Positions 14,958 to 23,089 of a DNA stretch of 64,000 bases are shown piece after piece (positions within the stretch are counted from its first letter, which is position 1; each line of letters opens with the position of its first letter). The position numbers were made by a program, and so were the translations under genes. Source of the DNA: Virgisporangium aurantiacum (GTDB taxonomy: Bacteria; Actinomycetota; Actinomycetes; Mycobacteriales; Micromonosporaceae); contig NZ_BOPG01000075.1 in assembly GCF_016863635.1 (NCBI RefSeq), positions 41,082 through 105,081 on the forward strand, given 5' to 3'. The notes below the pieces were generated by a model. That model was not told the DNA's origin. It searched no databases and saw nothing but the letters and a program-made list of their open reading frames with translations.

Positions 14958-15152
14958 GACCCCAGGACCGGCGGTCCTTGGCTCCCCCTGCAGCGGGGGT
15001 TGCGCCCGGCCTCGACATCCGGACGTCGCAGCGAAGGGAAGGGCCGCCACCACCGACCCGGTCTGCCCCGCACCCAACACATCAAGCGATTCCCGCTGGC
15101 CATCACCACATAGCCCACAGGCGCCAAGACCCCCACAACCAGGAGACCTACC

Positions 15153-16088
15153 GTGATGATCACCAGGCAGGCCATTCAGATGGCGGCCGGACGGCTACGA
15201 GGATGGGTACGCGTCACCCCGGTCATCTCGGTGGCACGGTCAACGTTCGGGCATGCCGTCGACCTCAAGCTCGAACATCTACAGCACACCGGATCGTTCA
15301 AGCCACGAGGCGCGTTCAACCGGATGCTGTCCCACCCGATACCACCGGCCGGCGTGGTCGCGGCCTCGGGCGGGAACCACGGCCTGGCCGTGGCCTACGC
15401 CGCCGTCAACATGGACGTGCCGGCCGAGATCTTCGTCCCCGAAACCGCGTCTGCGGTGAAACTTCGACGCCTCCACGGATACGGAGTACGGGTCACCCAG
15501 GTCGGACAGCAGTACGCCGACGCCCTCGCCGCCAGCCGAGCCCGCGCCGACGCAGTCGGGGCGCTCATGGTGCACGCCTACGACGACGCCGACGTACAGG
15601 CCGGCCAGGGCAGCATCGCGGTCGAACTCGCCCAGCATACACGGACCATCACCACTGTCCTCGTCGCAGTCGGAGGCGGCGGCCTCCTCGGCGGCATCGC
15701 AACCTGGTACGCCCGCACCGCCACCAAAGTCGTCGCCGTCGAACCCGCCAACGCGCCAACCCTGGCCACAGCCCTGGCCGCCGGACATCCCGTCGACGTC
15801 GAGGTCAGCGGCGTCGCCGCCGATGCACTCGGCGCCCGCCAGATCAGCGCCCTCACCCTCCGAACCGCCGCAGACACCGGGGTGAAGTCCGTTCTCGTCG
15901 ACGACAAATCAATCATGCAGACACGCCAAGCCCTATGGGACGAACTCCACCTCGCCGTGGAACCCGCCGGCGCCACCGCCCTGGCAGCCCTGACATCAGG
16001 CGCCTACCAGCCCGCACCAGACGAACACATCGCCGTCATCATCTGCGGAGCCAACACCGACCCGATCGACCTAGTCGAGCGCCAGTGA
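15153..16088 (+). CDS. PLP-dependent threonine/serine dehydratase-like enzyme
   Basis: 311 residues from GTG 15153 with CAGGAGACC upstream. It is a fold-type II PLP enzyme: LKLEHLQHTGSFKPRGAFN carries the PLP-binding Lys, then ASGGNHGLAVAYAA (phosphate and carboxylate loop) and VAVGGGGLLGGIATWY (glycine loop). The C-terminus lacks an ACT domain, as in catabolic threonine ammonia-lyases and serine/threonine racemase-like proteins. Typical length is about 320. The reaction could be deamination of Thr/Ser or a cluster-specific elimination. Which one cannot be decided from sequence. Confidence 0.85.
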   Translation: MMITRQAIQMAAGRLRGWVRVTPVISVARSTFGHAVDLKLEHLQHTGSFKPRGAFNRMLSHPIPPAGVVAASGGNHGLAVAYAAVNMDVPAEIFVPETASAVKLRRLHGYGVRVTQVGQQYADALAASRARADAVGALMVHAYDDADVQAGQGSIAVELAQHTRTITTVLVAVGGGGLLGGIATWYARTATKVVAVEPANAPTLATALAAGHPVDVEVSGVAADALGARQISALTLRTAADTGVKSVLVDDKSIMQTRQALWDELHLAVEPAGATALAALTSGAYQPAPDEHIAVIICGANTDPIDLVERQ

Positions 16089-16330
16089 CATGCAGCCCCC
16101 GCACCCGACCCAGCCAACACCTCGGCTCGCCTCGGACGAACTCAGCGCTGCTGTGTCGAATCTACCCACGAACCCAGTTCGACACGCGCAATCCGGTCGA
16201 TGCCTGACCTTCACGACCAGAGATCCATGCGGTCGCTTTGACCGCCATCGCCTGTGCGTCGCCTCGAATGTGAGCCCATCACGGACTCCGCAGCGGACCC
16301 AAGCGATCGGACCTTCACTGGAGGAGCCCG

Positions 16331-16684
16331 ATGACCATCACCACGCCGACCAGTCCTCCGTCGCGACCACAGCCAACGACCGCGTCGACGCCGTCACGGC
16401 GGTCGCCGCGGCCACGTCACTTGCTGTCCGTGCTCGGACTGAACGGAGGTTCGGAGCACACCCGCCGCACCGCGCAGCGCATGGTCGCCTCGTACCGGGA
16501 CCTGCTCAGCCCGAAGCCGTTCGACGCCACCACGTTCGCCAACGACGAGGGGCACCACGATCTGGTGATCAGTCGGTCGGTGCCGTTCGCGTCGTTGTGC
16601 AACGACCGGTTGCTACTACCGCAGCAACGAGCCGCGCGGACCGGCTCACCACCCTCGACCCTGGCTGCGGCACACCGCCGATGA
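16331..16684 (+). pseudogene. folE: GTP cyclohydrolase I remnant
   Basis: 117 residues. LLSVLGLNGGSEHTRRTAQRMVASYRDLLSPKPFDATTF and HHDLVISRSVPFASLC follow the N-terminal half of FolE. The essential segment after SLC, normally EHHLLPF with zinc and substrate ligands, reads NDRLLLPQQ and then loses homology. The second half of the enzyme is missing, so the product cannot be a working cyclohydrolase. It marks recombination at this border of the cassette. The stop overlaps the next fragment by ATGA. Confidence 0.7.
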
Positions 16685-16911
16685 ACTTGGCGTGCGGCCT
16701 CGCCACCGCGAGCGCATTCCACGACCGCGAAGGCCACCCCGACGTGCCTATGTGTCGCCGCGTCAACGGGTTCTCGCTCCACGGCGGGCTCGACGAATGC
16801 CGCAGCTTGCGTCGAAAGGGACGCTTACCTGCCGACGTGATCACCATGCTCGATGCCCTCGGCATGAACTGGGACAACCACCCACCAGAACACACCCGAC
16901 CCAGCCAGTAA
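16681..16911 (+). pseudogene. Helicase-associated (HA) domain fragment
   Basis: 76 residues from ATG 16681. GLATASAFHDREGHPDVP, NGFSLHGGLDECRSLRRKGRLP and ADVITMLDALGMNWD match one complete helicase-associated repeat (Pfam HA type). These repeats normally occur in tandem behind a DEAD-box helicase or in large actinobacterial proteins. Here a single repeat stands alone behind the folE remnant, so it is most likely a leftover of a larger gene. The Trp of the usual GRWL motif is replaced (HGGL). Confidence 0.6.
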
Positions 16912-17037
16912 CCCCAGACAGCGACCCCGCCAGTGACCCGACCAGTGACCCTGTCAATCGTGGTACGGCCACGACGCCGAGTTTGTCCGGCTCCGGCCGG
17001 GAAGCAGCCGAAGCGCAGCGCGCAAGAGAGGTACGCC

Positions 17038-17856
17038 ATGACCACCCATGACTCGTCGTCGAGCGACGACCAGATCCCCGAGACGTTCGACACGTCGATG
17101 CCGCACTCGGCGCGGGTGTGGAACTACTGGCAGGGCGGCAAGGACCACTTCGCTGCCGACCGTGCCCTCGGCGACCAAATAGAACAGTTCTTCCCCGATA
17201 TCCGGACGATCGCCCGCGCATCCCGCGGTTTCCGCGTCCGCGCCATCCAGTACCTGGCCGGGGAAGCCGGGATACGCCAGTTCCTGGACATCGGCACGGG
17301 CCTGCCGACCGCTGACAACACGCACGAGGTCGCCCAGCGTACCGATCCACACGCGCGCATCGTCTACGTCGACAACGACCCGATGGTGCTGGTGCACGCG
17401 CGGGCGCTGCTGATCAGCACGCCCGAAGGCGCCACCGACTACATCGACGCCGACGTACGCGACCCGGACACCATCCTCCGGCACGCGGCGGAGACCCTGG
17501 ACTTCACCCGGCCGATCGCCCTGACGATGCTCGGCATCCTGGGCAACATCGTCGACTACGCCGAGGCTCGCGCGATCGTCGACCGGCTCGTGGCCGCTGT
17601 CCCCTCCGGAAGCTATCTGGTGATCAACGACGGAACGAACGTGATCAACCCAGAAGCCCGCGACGAGGCCACCCGCGCCTCCATCGAAGCCGGCACCCCG
17701 TACATCGCCCGCAGGCCAGAGGAAATCGCCGGGTATTTCGAGGGCCTGGAACTGGTCGAGCCCGGTGTGGTCTCCAGCACCCGGTGGCGACCGGATTCCG
17801 AAGGTGATCTTCCCGCCGAAGTGGACGTGTTCTGCGGGATGGCGTGGAAACCATGA
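17038..17856 (+). CDS. SAV2177-like (DUF574) SAM methyltransferase
   Basis: 272 residues; AGAGAGGTACGCC before ATG 17038. HSARVWNYWQGGKDHFAADR, FLDIGTGLPTADNTHEVAQR, YVDNDPMVLVHARALL, TMLGILGN and INDGTNVINPEARDEATR define the family. It is a close paralogue of the C-terminal domain of the fusion at 1641-2807 but without the winged helix. Such genes are abundant beside actinomycete metabolite clusters, and the acceptor is generally unknown. It lies 163 bases before the HAD gene and heads the biosynthetic operon. Confidence 0.88.
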   Translation: MTTHDSSSSDDQIPETFDTSMPHSARVWNYWQGGKDHFAADRALGDQIEQFFPDIRTIARASRGFRVRAIQYLAGEAGIRQFLDIGTGLPTADNTHEVAQRTDPHARIVYVDNDPMVLVHARALLISTPEGATDYIDADVRDPDTILRHAAETLDFTRPIALTMLGILGNIVDYAEARAIVDRLVAAVPSGSYLVINDGTNVINPEARDEATRASIEAGTPYIARRPEEIAGYFEGLELVEPGVVSSTRWRPDSEGDLPAEVDVFCGMAWKP

Positions 17857-18019
17857 TCGACACGACCGTGGCGACGCGACGTCCAGCAGCCGGTTCCAAC
17901 CCGCCAAACAGCCGCAGCTGTGCGGGATCCTCGCGCGGTCTTCTCTCGCCGACAGCCGTACAACGCAGTCGCGGCACTGCGCACAGCGGGTGTTGTCAGG
18001 CCGGATCGAGGTGCCTGCT

Positions 18020-18732
18020 ATGACTGCCGTCGACGGGGCCGCACCGGGGATGGGCGCGTCGACCGGCGCGCCCGTTCCGTCACCGCAGCCGCAGCCGGCG
18101 TTGCGGTTACAGGGCGAGATCGTGGACGTCGGCTGCCGTGACGCCGTCATCGACACGATCATCTGCGATGTCGGCAATGTGGTGATCTTGTTTTCGCCGG
18201 ACCGGTCGGCGGAGATCGAACGCCGGTACGGTATCCCGGCCGGAGCCCTGCTGCACGCGGTGTTGAAGACGCCTCCGGCACGGCTGGCGGCCGTCGGGCA
18301 GCTGGACTACGACGAATGGGTCCGGCAGGTGGCTGCGCTCGTGGGAGAGGGCGCGGTGGCGGACTGGCTGACGTATCACGGCGAGCTCAACCAGCCTGTG
18401 GTGGACATCCTGGCCGCTGCCAAAAGAAGCGGTATCCGGATGCTGCTGTTGTCGAACGCCACCGTCCGACTGTGGGACGACCTGGACCATCACCGCATCC
18501 GCGGGCTCGCCGACGAGGTGTCCTGCTCGGCCGATATCGGCGTGGCCAAGCCGGACCCGCGCGCGTACGAGTTCGTGATCACCACGGCATCGGTGGCCGC
18601 CGGTCGCGCCCTGTACGTCGACGACACCCGTCGTGGGTCGAGGCCGGCCGCGGCGTGGGACTGCGTGGCTACGTGTACGGCACCCCGGACGGTCTACGGC
18701 GCGAGTTGGCGGCCCTGGGCGTGAGCGTATGA
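18020..18732 (+). CDS. HAD-family phosphatase, C-terminus frameshifted
   Basis: ATG 18020 with GAGGTG upstream. Motif I is IICDVGNVVILFSP (nucleophile Asp) as in YihX-like sugar-phosphate phosphatases. Motif II is MLLLSNAT and motif III is ADIGVAKPDPRAYE, then RALYVDDT. Read straight, the frame ends at 18724 with an aberrant tail. If one C is missing in the CCC run at 18627-18629, it continues as DDTPSWVEAGRGVGLRGYVYG...LGVSV and stops at 18732, with the normal HAD end and an ATGA overlap with the glycosyltransferase gene. With the oxidoreductase and DegT genes downstream it resembles the phosphatase of 3-amino-sugar (kanosamine-type) pathways. Confidence 0.8.
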
Positions 18733-19637
18733 CACCGACCCGGTCCGGCATGGGGTTGAGCGTGGTGGTCACCACCCGCGGGCGCAGCGACAGCTGCCGA
18801 CGCCTGTGCGCGGCGCCGGACGCCCAGTTCGGGGACGATCCCGACCTCACGACAGAAGTGGTGCTGGTCTTCGATGGCTGCGAGCCGTACGACTGGATCG
18901 ACGGCGCCGGACGGTATCGATGTGTCCACCTGACGGTGAGGCACGGCATCGCGCGGGCCCGGAACATCGGTATCGGGCACGCCTGCGGCGAGACCGTGGC
19001 GTTCCTCGACGACGACGCGGTGCCGATGCCGGGATGGGTGTCCAGCGTCGTCGCGGCACCGTCCACCTATCCGCAGATGATCGCCTTCGGTGGTCGGGTG
19101 ATCGGCTCGGACCAGCAGAACGTGTACGCGCAGCTGCGCGACCAGGTGTACTACCGGGAGGCGTTCGGCGCCTGGTACGTCGACGGCTCGGCTGACGGTG
19201 ACCTGATCGGCCCGCCCTACGTCAACGGTGGCAACAGCGCCTACCGGCGCCAGGCGGTGGTCGACGCCGCAGGTTTCGACGAGGCGCTGCCGGCGTACAG
19301 CGATGTCGAACTCGGCCGCCGGCTTGATCTGCACCGGCGGGGCGTGTTGCTGGCCGGCATGACTATCCGCCACGACCACCCGGCGACGTTCGGTGAGTAC
19401 CTGCGTCGCTGCTACCGCAGCGGCCGGGCCCGCGGCCTGCTGTGGTCGCGGCGCCGGTATCCGCAGGACGCGCCCGGCCGGGTCGCGGCGGCGATCGTCA
19501 CCAACGTGTTGTGGAACAACGTGGTTCACCGGATCCGCCGGATCACCGCCGGTCGTACTCGGGCGGCAATCGTGTTGACATGTCAGGAGGTGCTTCATGG
19601 CGTCGGATACGCCCGCTCGCTGGTCTCGGTTCGCTGA
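18729..19637 (+). CDS. Family 2 glycosyltransferase
   Basis: 302 residues from ATG 18729, which overlaps the frame-corrected HAD stop. GT-A features: LSVVVTTRGRSDSCRRL, ARARNIGIGHACGETVAFLDDDAVPMPGWV (donor-binding Asp cluster), YVNGGNSAYRR and AAGFDEALPAYSDVELGRRL. The C-terminal helix region (FGEYLRRCYRSGRARGLLWSRRR) is basic and may touch the membrane. It should transfer a nucleotide-activated sugar to an acceptor made by the operon. The end overlaps the next gene by 41 bases. Confidence 0.87.
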   Translation: MTPTRSGMGLSVVVTTRGRSDSCRRLCAAPDAQFGDDPDLTTEVVLVFDGCEPYDWIDGAGRYRCVHLTVRHGIARARNIGIGHACGETVAFLDDDAVPMPGWVSSVVAAPSTYPQMIAFGGRVIGSDQQNVYAQLRDQVYYREAFGAWYVDGSADGDLIGPPYVNGGNSAYRRQAVVDAAGFDEALPAYSDVELGRRLDLHRRGVLLAGMTIRHDHPATFGEYLRRCYRSGRARGLLWSRRRYPQDAPGRVAAAIVTNVLWNNVVHRIRRITAGRTRAAIVLTCQEVLHGVGYARSLVSVR

Positions 19638-20988
19638 CCACGCGGTCACCGGGCTCGTTGTGGCCTTGATGGCTCGCCGTGCGCTGGAACTGGCTACGGT
19701 GATCCGCAGCGGGCGCTGGAGCCGGGCACGGCTGGCCGGCCTCGCCGCGGGTGATCAGCCGGTGGACCGCGGCCTGCGGATCGTCTGTGTGGTGCCGCTG
19801 TACCTGGAGCAGGACATCGCCGCCGACACCGTCCGGTTCTGGCATCACCTGGCCGCACGGACCACGGTTGACCAGGTCGTGTTCGTGACCACCGCGAAGG
19901 AACAGCCGGGTCGCGACCCAACCACACCCGACATCGTGGCCGCGGAACTGGCCGCCCTCGGCAATCCCGAGCGGGTGGTGCACCTGCACTGCGACGAGGT
20001 GACCCAGTTCCGGGCCGCGCAGCTCAACCTCGCAGTCCGCCAGACCACCCGCCCGGCTGTGGCCACGGACGACAGCACCGACGACTGCACCGACGGGGGC
20101 GCGGCCGGTCGGGCGGCGCGCACGACGTGGATCGGGGTGTACAACGCCGACTCCCGCCCAGCCGACACCACCTTCACCGAACTCGCCCAGCAGATCCGTG
20201 CCGAACCGGACACCCGCGTGTTCCAGCAGTTGGCGGACTACGTCGTGCCGGACCGGCCCGGAGCCGGGGCGGTCGCCGCCGGCAACGCGGTCCTGCAAAC
20301 CTGGTGGACCCGCTCGCACTACTTCGCCCGCAACACCCGCGGCGCCCGTAACCGCTCCTGGCGGGCCACGGTCACGCCGTACTCGACGTTCGGGCACGGC
20401 GAGTTCGTCCGCCGGGACTTCCTCGACGACATCGGCGGCTTCCCCGACTTCGCCTATGCCGACGGGCTGCTGCTGGGCTGGATCTGCCGGCTACGGGCCG
20501 AACCGATCGGCCTGCTCGCCAGCCGCGACGACGCCGAGGTTCCCCGCACCGGCCGGGACCTGATCACCCAGCAGACGGCGTGGATGCGCGGGCTGCTCAA
20601 CTTCGGCGCCACGGTGGCGTGGTGCCGCCAGCACGGCCACCTGCGCCTCACCGACCGCGAAGTGGCGGCCCTTCGCGCCGCGCACGCCACCATCCCGGTG
20701 ACGTGGGGGTTGAGCACCGCCGCCGTCGTGGCTGGCGTCGCTGTGGTGACCGCCGGCGTTGCCCGACGTGGCCCGACCAGCGGCGACGTGCTACGGCTGG
20801 TGGGGCTGCTGATGCATCCCGTGGTGCCGGCCCTCGCGCTGCCCGGCACCGGCAGCAAACCCACCCGGCTCGGCACCAGGCTGGTCGGCGCGGCGATGTC
20901 GTGGCCGGTCGAAGGGCTGGCCTTCTGGCCAGCGGTGGCCAGCCATCTACGGCGTAGGCAACAAGCTCCGGCGAAGACGCCACGGTGA
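19597..20988 (+). CDS. Membrane-associated glycosyltransferase-like protein
   Basis: 463 residues; AGGAGGTGCTTC before ATG 19597. After a short hydrophobic start (HAVTGLVVALMARRALEL) comes a GT-A-like core: RIVCVVPLYLEQDIAADTVRFW, VDQVVFVTTAKE, TTWIGVYNADSRPADTTF (DXD-like NAD), YSTFGHGEFVRRDFLDDIGGFPDFAYADGLLLGW. The C-terminus has two to three membrane segments (TWGLSTAAVVAGVAVVTAGVA, LLMHPVVPALALPG). The layout fits processive or membrane glycosyltransferases. Several Asp/Thr-rich insertions look strain specific. It probably uses the same acceptor as the GT2 enzyme before it. Confidence 0.7.
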   Translation: MASDTPARWSRFADHAVTGLVVALMARRALELATVIRSGRWSRARLAGLAAGDQPVDRGLRIVCVVPLYLEQDIAADTVRFWHHLAARTTVDQVVFVTTAKEQPGRDPTTPDIVAAELAALGNPERVVHLHCDEVTQFRAAQLNLAVRQTTRPAVATDDSTDDCTDGGAAGRAARTTWIGVYNADSRPADTTFTELAQQIRAEPDTRVFQQLADYVVPDRPGAGAVAAGNAVLQTWWTRSHYFARNTRGARNRSWRATVTPYSTFGHGEFVRRDFLDDIGGFPDFAYADGLLLGWICRLRAEPIGLLASRDDAEVPRTGRDLITQQTAWMRGLLNFGATVAWCRQHGHLRLTDREVAALRAAHATIPVTWGLSTAAVVAGVAVVTAGVARRGPTSGDVLRLVGLLMHPVVPALALPGTGSKPTRLGTRLVGAAMSWPVEGLAFWPAVASHLRRRQQAPAKTPR

Positions 20989-21027
20989 CCAGGAACGGTG
21001 ACCAGGAGACGGTGACAGGAGAACAGC

Positions 21028-22071
21028 ATGGCTGAGGTATCCACCGATCCGGACCGGTTGCTCGCGCAGGCGATCGGCTGCCTAGGCGAGCAGGGCGTCG
21101 ATCTCGACGGGTACGCCTTCACCCCGGCGGCCGGCGCCACCCAGGCCACGGTGTGGAAGGGCGTCACCAAAGAGGACGAGCGACCCGCGATGGCACTGCG
21201 GCTGACACCCAAGCCGCTGGAACTCATCCGCCGGATCGCCACCCTGGTCGACGGGGTGCAGTCGGTGGCGTGCCCGACCACGGTGGCCACCGACCGGCTG
21301 GAGGCCGGCGAGCGGACGTGGACGGTCCACCTGTGCACCTGGATCGGTATCGGGACTCCCCGCAAGGCCGACATGGGTCTGCTCGGGCAACACCTGGCGC
21401 GGCTGCATCTGGACCTGGCCGGCTCGGCGGTCGACCTGACCGACCGGCGGCTGAGCTTCGAACGCAGCCCGGTACCGCCGACCGAACAGCAGCTGCCGAC
21501 CTGGTACGTCGCCCGGCACCTGTGGCGCGACCGGATTTTCGCGTGGCTGTCCACCCAGACCGAGCGGATGGCGCCGCAGCCCATCCACGGCGACATGCAC
21601 TGGGGCAACGTCGTGGCCACCGTCGACGGGTTCGGGTTCATCGACTTCGACAAGGTGATGTTCGCCCCGCCGGTGTTCGACCTGGCCAAGCTGATCGCCA
21701 CCGGCATGTTCCGCGGCGGCGAACAGGTGCGGTTCCAGGCCCGCAAGACCACCCAACTCATCGAAGGCTACGAGTCCGTGCGCCCGCTGGCCGACACCGA
21801 ACTCGTCGCGTTGGAAGGGCTGGCGGTGCTGCTCAACGAAGAGACCGCGCGGCTGGGCACCGTCTACGACATCGACGAGTACCGGCGTGCCGCCGACGCG
21901 GTGGCGTCCTGGTGGATCGCCAGGCGGCGACGCACCCGCAGCGACCCGCTCGGCATCCGCACCGCCCGGCAATCGAACGCCGCAGACCGCGACCCGGCGA
22001 ACCAACCGCCGCTGTGGCCCGACAGCGGATCCGACAGCGGATCCGACGACGAATCCGACAGCCCCGACTGA
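21028..22071 (+). CDS. Aminoglycoside-phosphotransferase-like kinase
   Basis: 347 residues from ATG 21028 with ACAGGAGAAC upstream. The APH/choline-kinase fold is shown by the catalytic loop IHGDMHWGNVVA and the metal site FIDFDKVMFAPPVFDLAKL, about residues 188-230. The C-terminal end repeats SDSGSDSGSDDESDSPD and looks disordered. APH-type kinases in biosynthetic operons phosphorylate a sugar or amino-sugar hydroxyl, or give self-resistance. Either would fit an amino-sugar product. Substrate not determinable. Confidence 0.82.
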   Translation: MAEVSTDPDRLLAQAIGCLGEQGVDLDGYAFTPAAGATQATVWKGVTKEDERPAMALRLTPKPLELIRRIATLVDGVQSVACPTTVATDRLEAGERTWTVHLCTWIGIGTPRKADMGLLGQHLARLHLDLAGSAVDLTDRRLSFERSPVPPTEQQLPTWYVARHLWRDRIFAWLSTQTERMAPQPIHGDMHWGNVVATVDGFGFIDFDKVMFAPPVFDLAKLIATGMFRGGEQVRFQARKTTQLIEGYESVRPLADTELVALEGLAVLLNEETARLGTVYDIDEYRRAADAVASWWIARRRRTRSDPLGIRTARQSNAADRDPANQPPLWPDSGSDSGSDDESDSPD

Positions 22072-22087
22072 GGAGAAGGAGGTGGCC

Positions 22088-23089
22088 GTGGTGCGCGCAC
22101 TGATCGTGGGCTGCGGCAGCCACGGGGGTGAGGTGCTGCTCCCGGCCGCACTGACCGCCGGGATCCAACCGGTGGGTCTGGTCGACACCGATTTGGACAA
22201 GGCCAAGGCACTGGCCGAGCAGTGGGGCGTCCCGCACGCCTACGGCTGCCTCGACGAGGCCCCGACGCTGCACCTCGACGCGGCGATCATCGCCCTGCCC
22301 GTGGCGCTACATGCCGGCCACGTCGCCTGGGCCATCGGCAAGGACCTGCACGTCTTCGTCGAGAAACCCCCGGCGACCGACCTCGCGCAGCTACGTGACC
22401 TCGTCGGGCAGGTCGACGCCGCCGACCGGGTGTGCGCCGTGGGTATGAACTTCCGCTGCGCCGAAGGGGTCCAGGAACTCCTGCGGCGTCTGGACACCGG
22501 ACGGCACGGACAGCCGACGTATGTCCGTGTCGTCCAGGTCGCCCGCAAGCCGTTACAACCGTTCGGGCCCGGCCTGTCGATGGAGGCCAGCCTGTTCTAC
22601 GCCCAAGGCATCCACGCCATCGACCTCGCGCTGACCCTGGCACCGGCGGCCACGGCGATCAGCGGTCAACGGGTGCGGGTCAACCGGGGCCGGCTGTGCG
22701 TCGTGGTCGGCGAAGACCACGACTCGGGCACCCGCATCGAGGCGTCGTTCGGGTCCAGCGCCGCCGGCCTGTACCACGAGCTGGACGTCTTCTGCGACAG
22801 CGGCGACCTGCTGAGCCTGCGCAATCTGTCCGAACTGCTGTACCTGCCCGGCGGGGGACAACCCGACGTGGCCGACTATCCCGGCGCCCGCGTCTTGTGG
22901 CGGCGCTCACCCACCAATGTCGGCTACACCGCCGCCGGCTACGCCACCGAGCTGGCCGCGTTCAAGGCGCGGGTGCTCGGCGAACCGGACCCCGCTGGCG
23001 GGAGGGCCGCCATTCTTACCGACCTGCTGCCGGCCTACCACGCCTTCGACCAGCTCCTGACCTCCTGGGAGGTGCCATGGACGAGCTGA
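22088..23089 (+). CDS. Gfo/Idh/MocA-family oxidoreductase
   Basis: 333 residues from GTG 22088; GTG 22091 is an alternative; AAGGAGG is at 22076-22082. N-terminal NAD(P) Rossmann fold: ALIVGCGSHGGEVLLPAAL and VDTDLDKAKALAEQWGVP. The family catalytic motif is present as HVFVEKPPATDLAQLRDL (EKP). The C-terminal sheet domain includes NFRCAEGVQELL and GIHAIDLALTLAP. NtdC, the glucose-6-phosphate 3-dehydrogenase of kanosamine synthesis, is in this family. Next to a DegT aminotransferase and a HAD phosphatase, oxidation of a sugar hydroxyl before transamination is the likely step. The end overlaps the aminotransferase start by 13 bases. Confidence 0.87.
   Translation: MVRALIVGCGSHGGEVLLPAALTAGIQPVGLVDTDLDKAKALAEQWGVPHAYGCLDEAPTLHLDAAIIALPVALHAGHVAWAIGKDLHVFVEKPPATDLAQLRDLVGQVDAADRVCAVGMNFRCAEGVQELLRRLDTGRHGQPTYVRVVQVARKPLQPFGPGLSMEASLFYAQGIHAIDLALTLAPAATAISGQRVRVNRGRLCVVVGEDHDSGTRIEASFGSSAAGLYHELDVFCDSGDLLSLRNLSELLYLPGGGQPDVADYPGARVLWRRSPTNVGYTAAGYATELAAFKARVLGEPDPAGGRAAILTDLLPAYHAFDQLLTSWEVPWTS

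Noticed and set aside
16954..18177. 407-residue minus-strand open frame
   Set aside because: Antisense of the SAV2177-like methyltransferase and HAD genes.
21999..22058. GGATCCGACAGC repeats at the end of the kinase gene as a regulatory repeat
   Set aside because: They are in frame and encode an SGSD-rich disordered tail, so simple coding repeats explain them.
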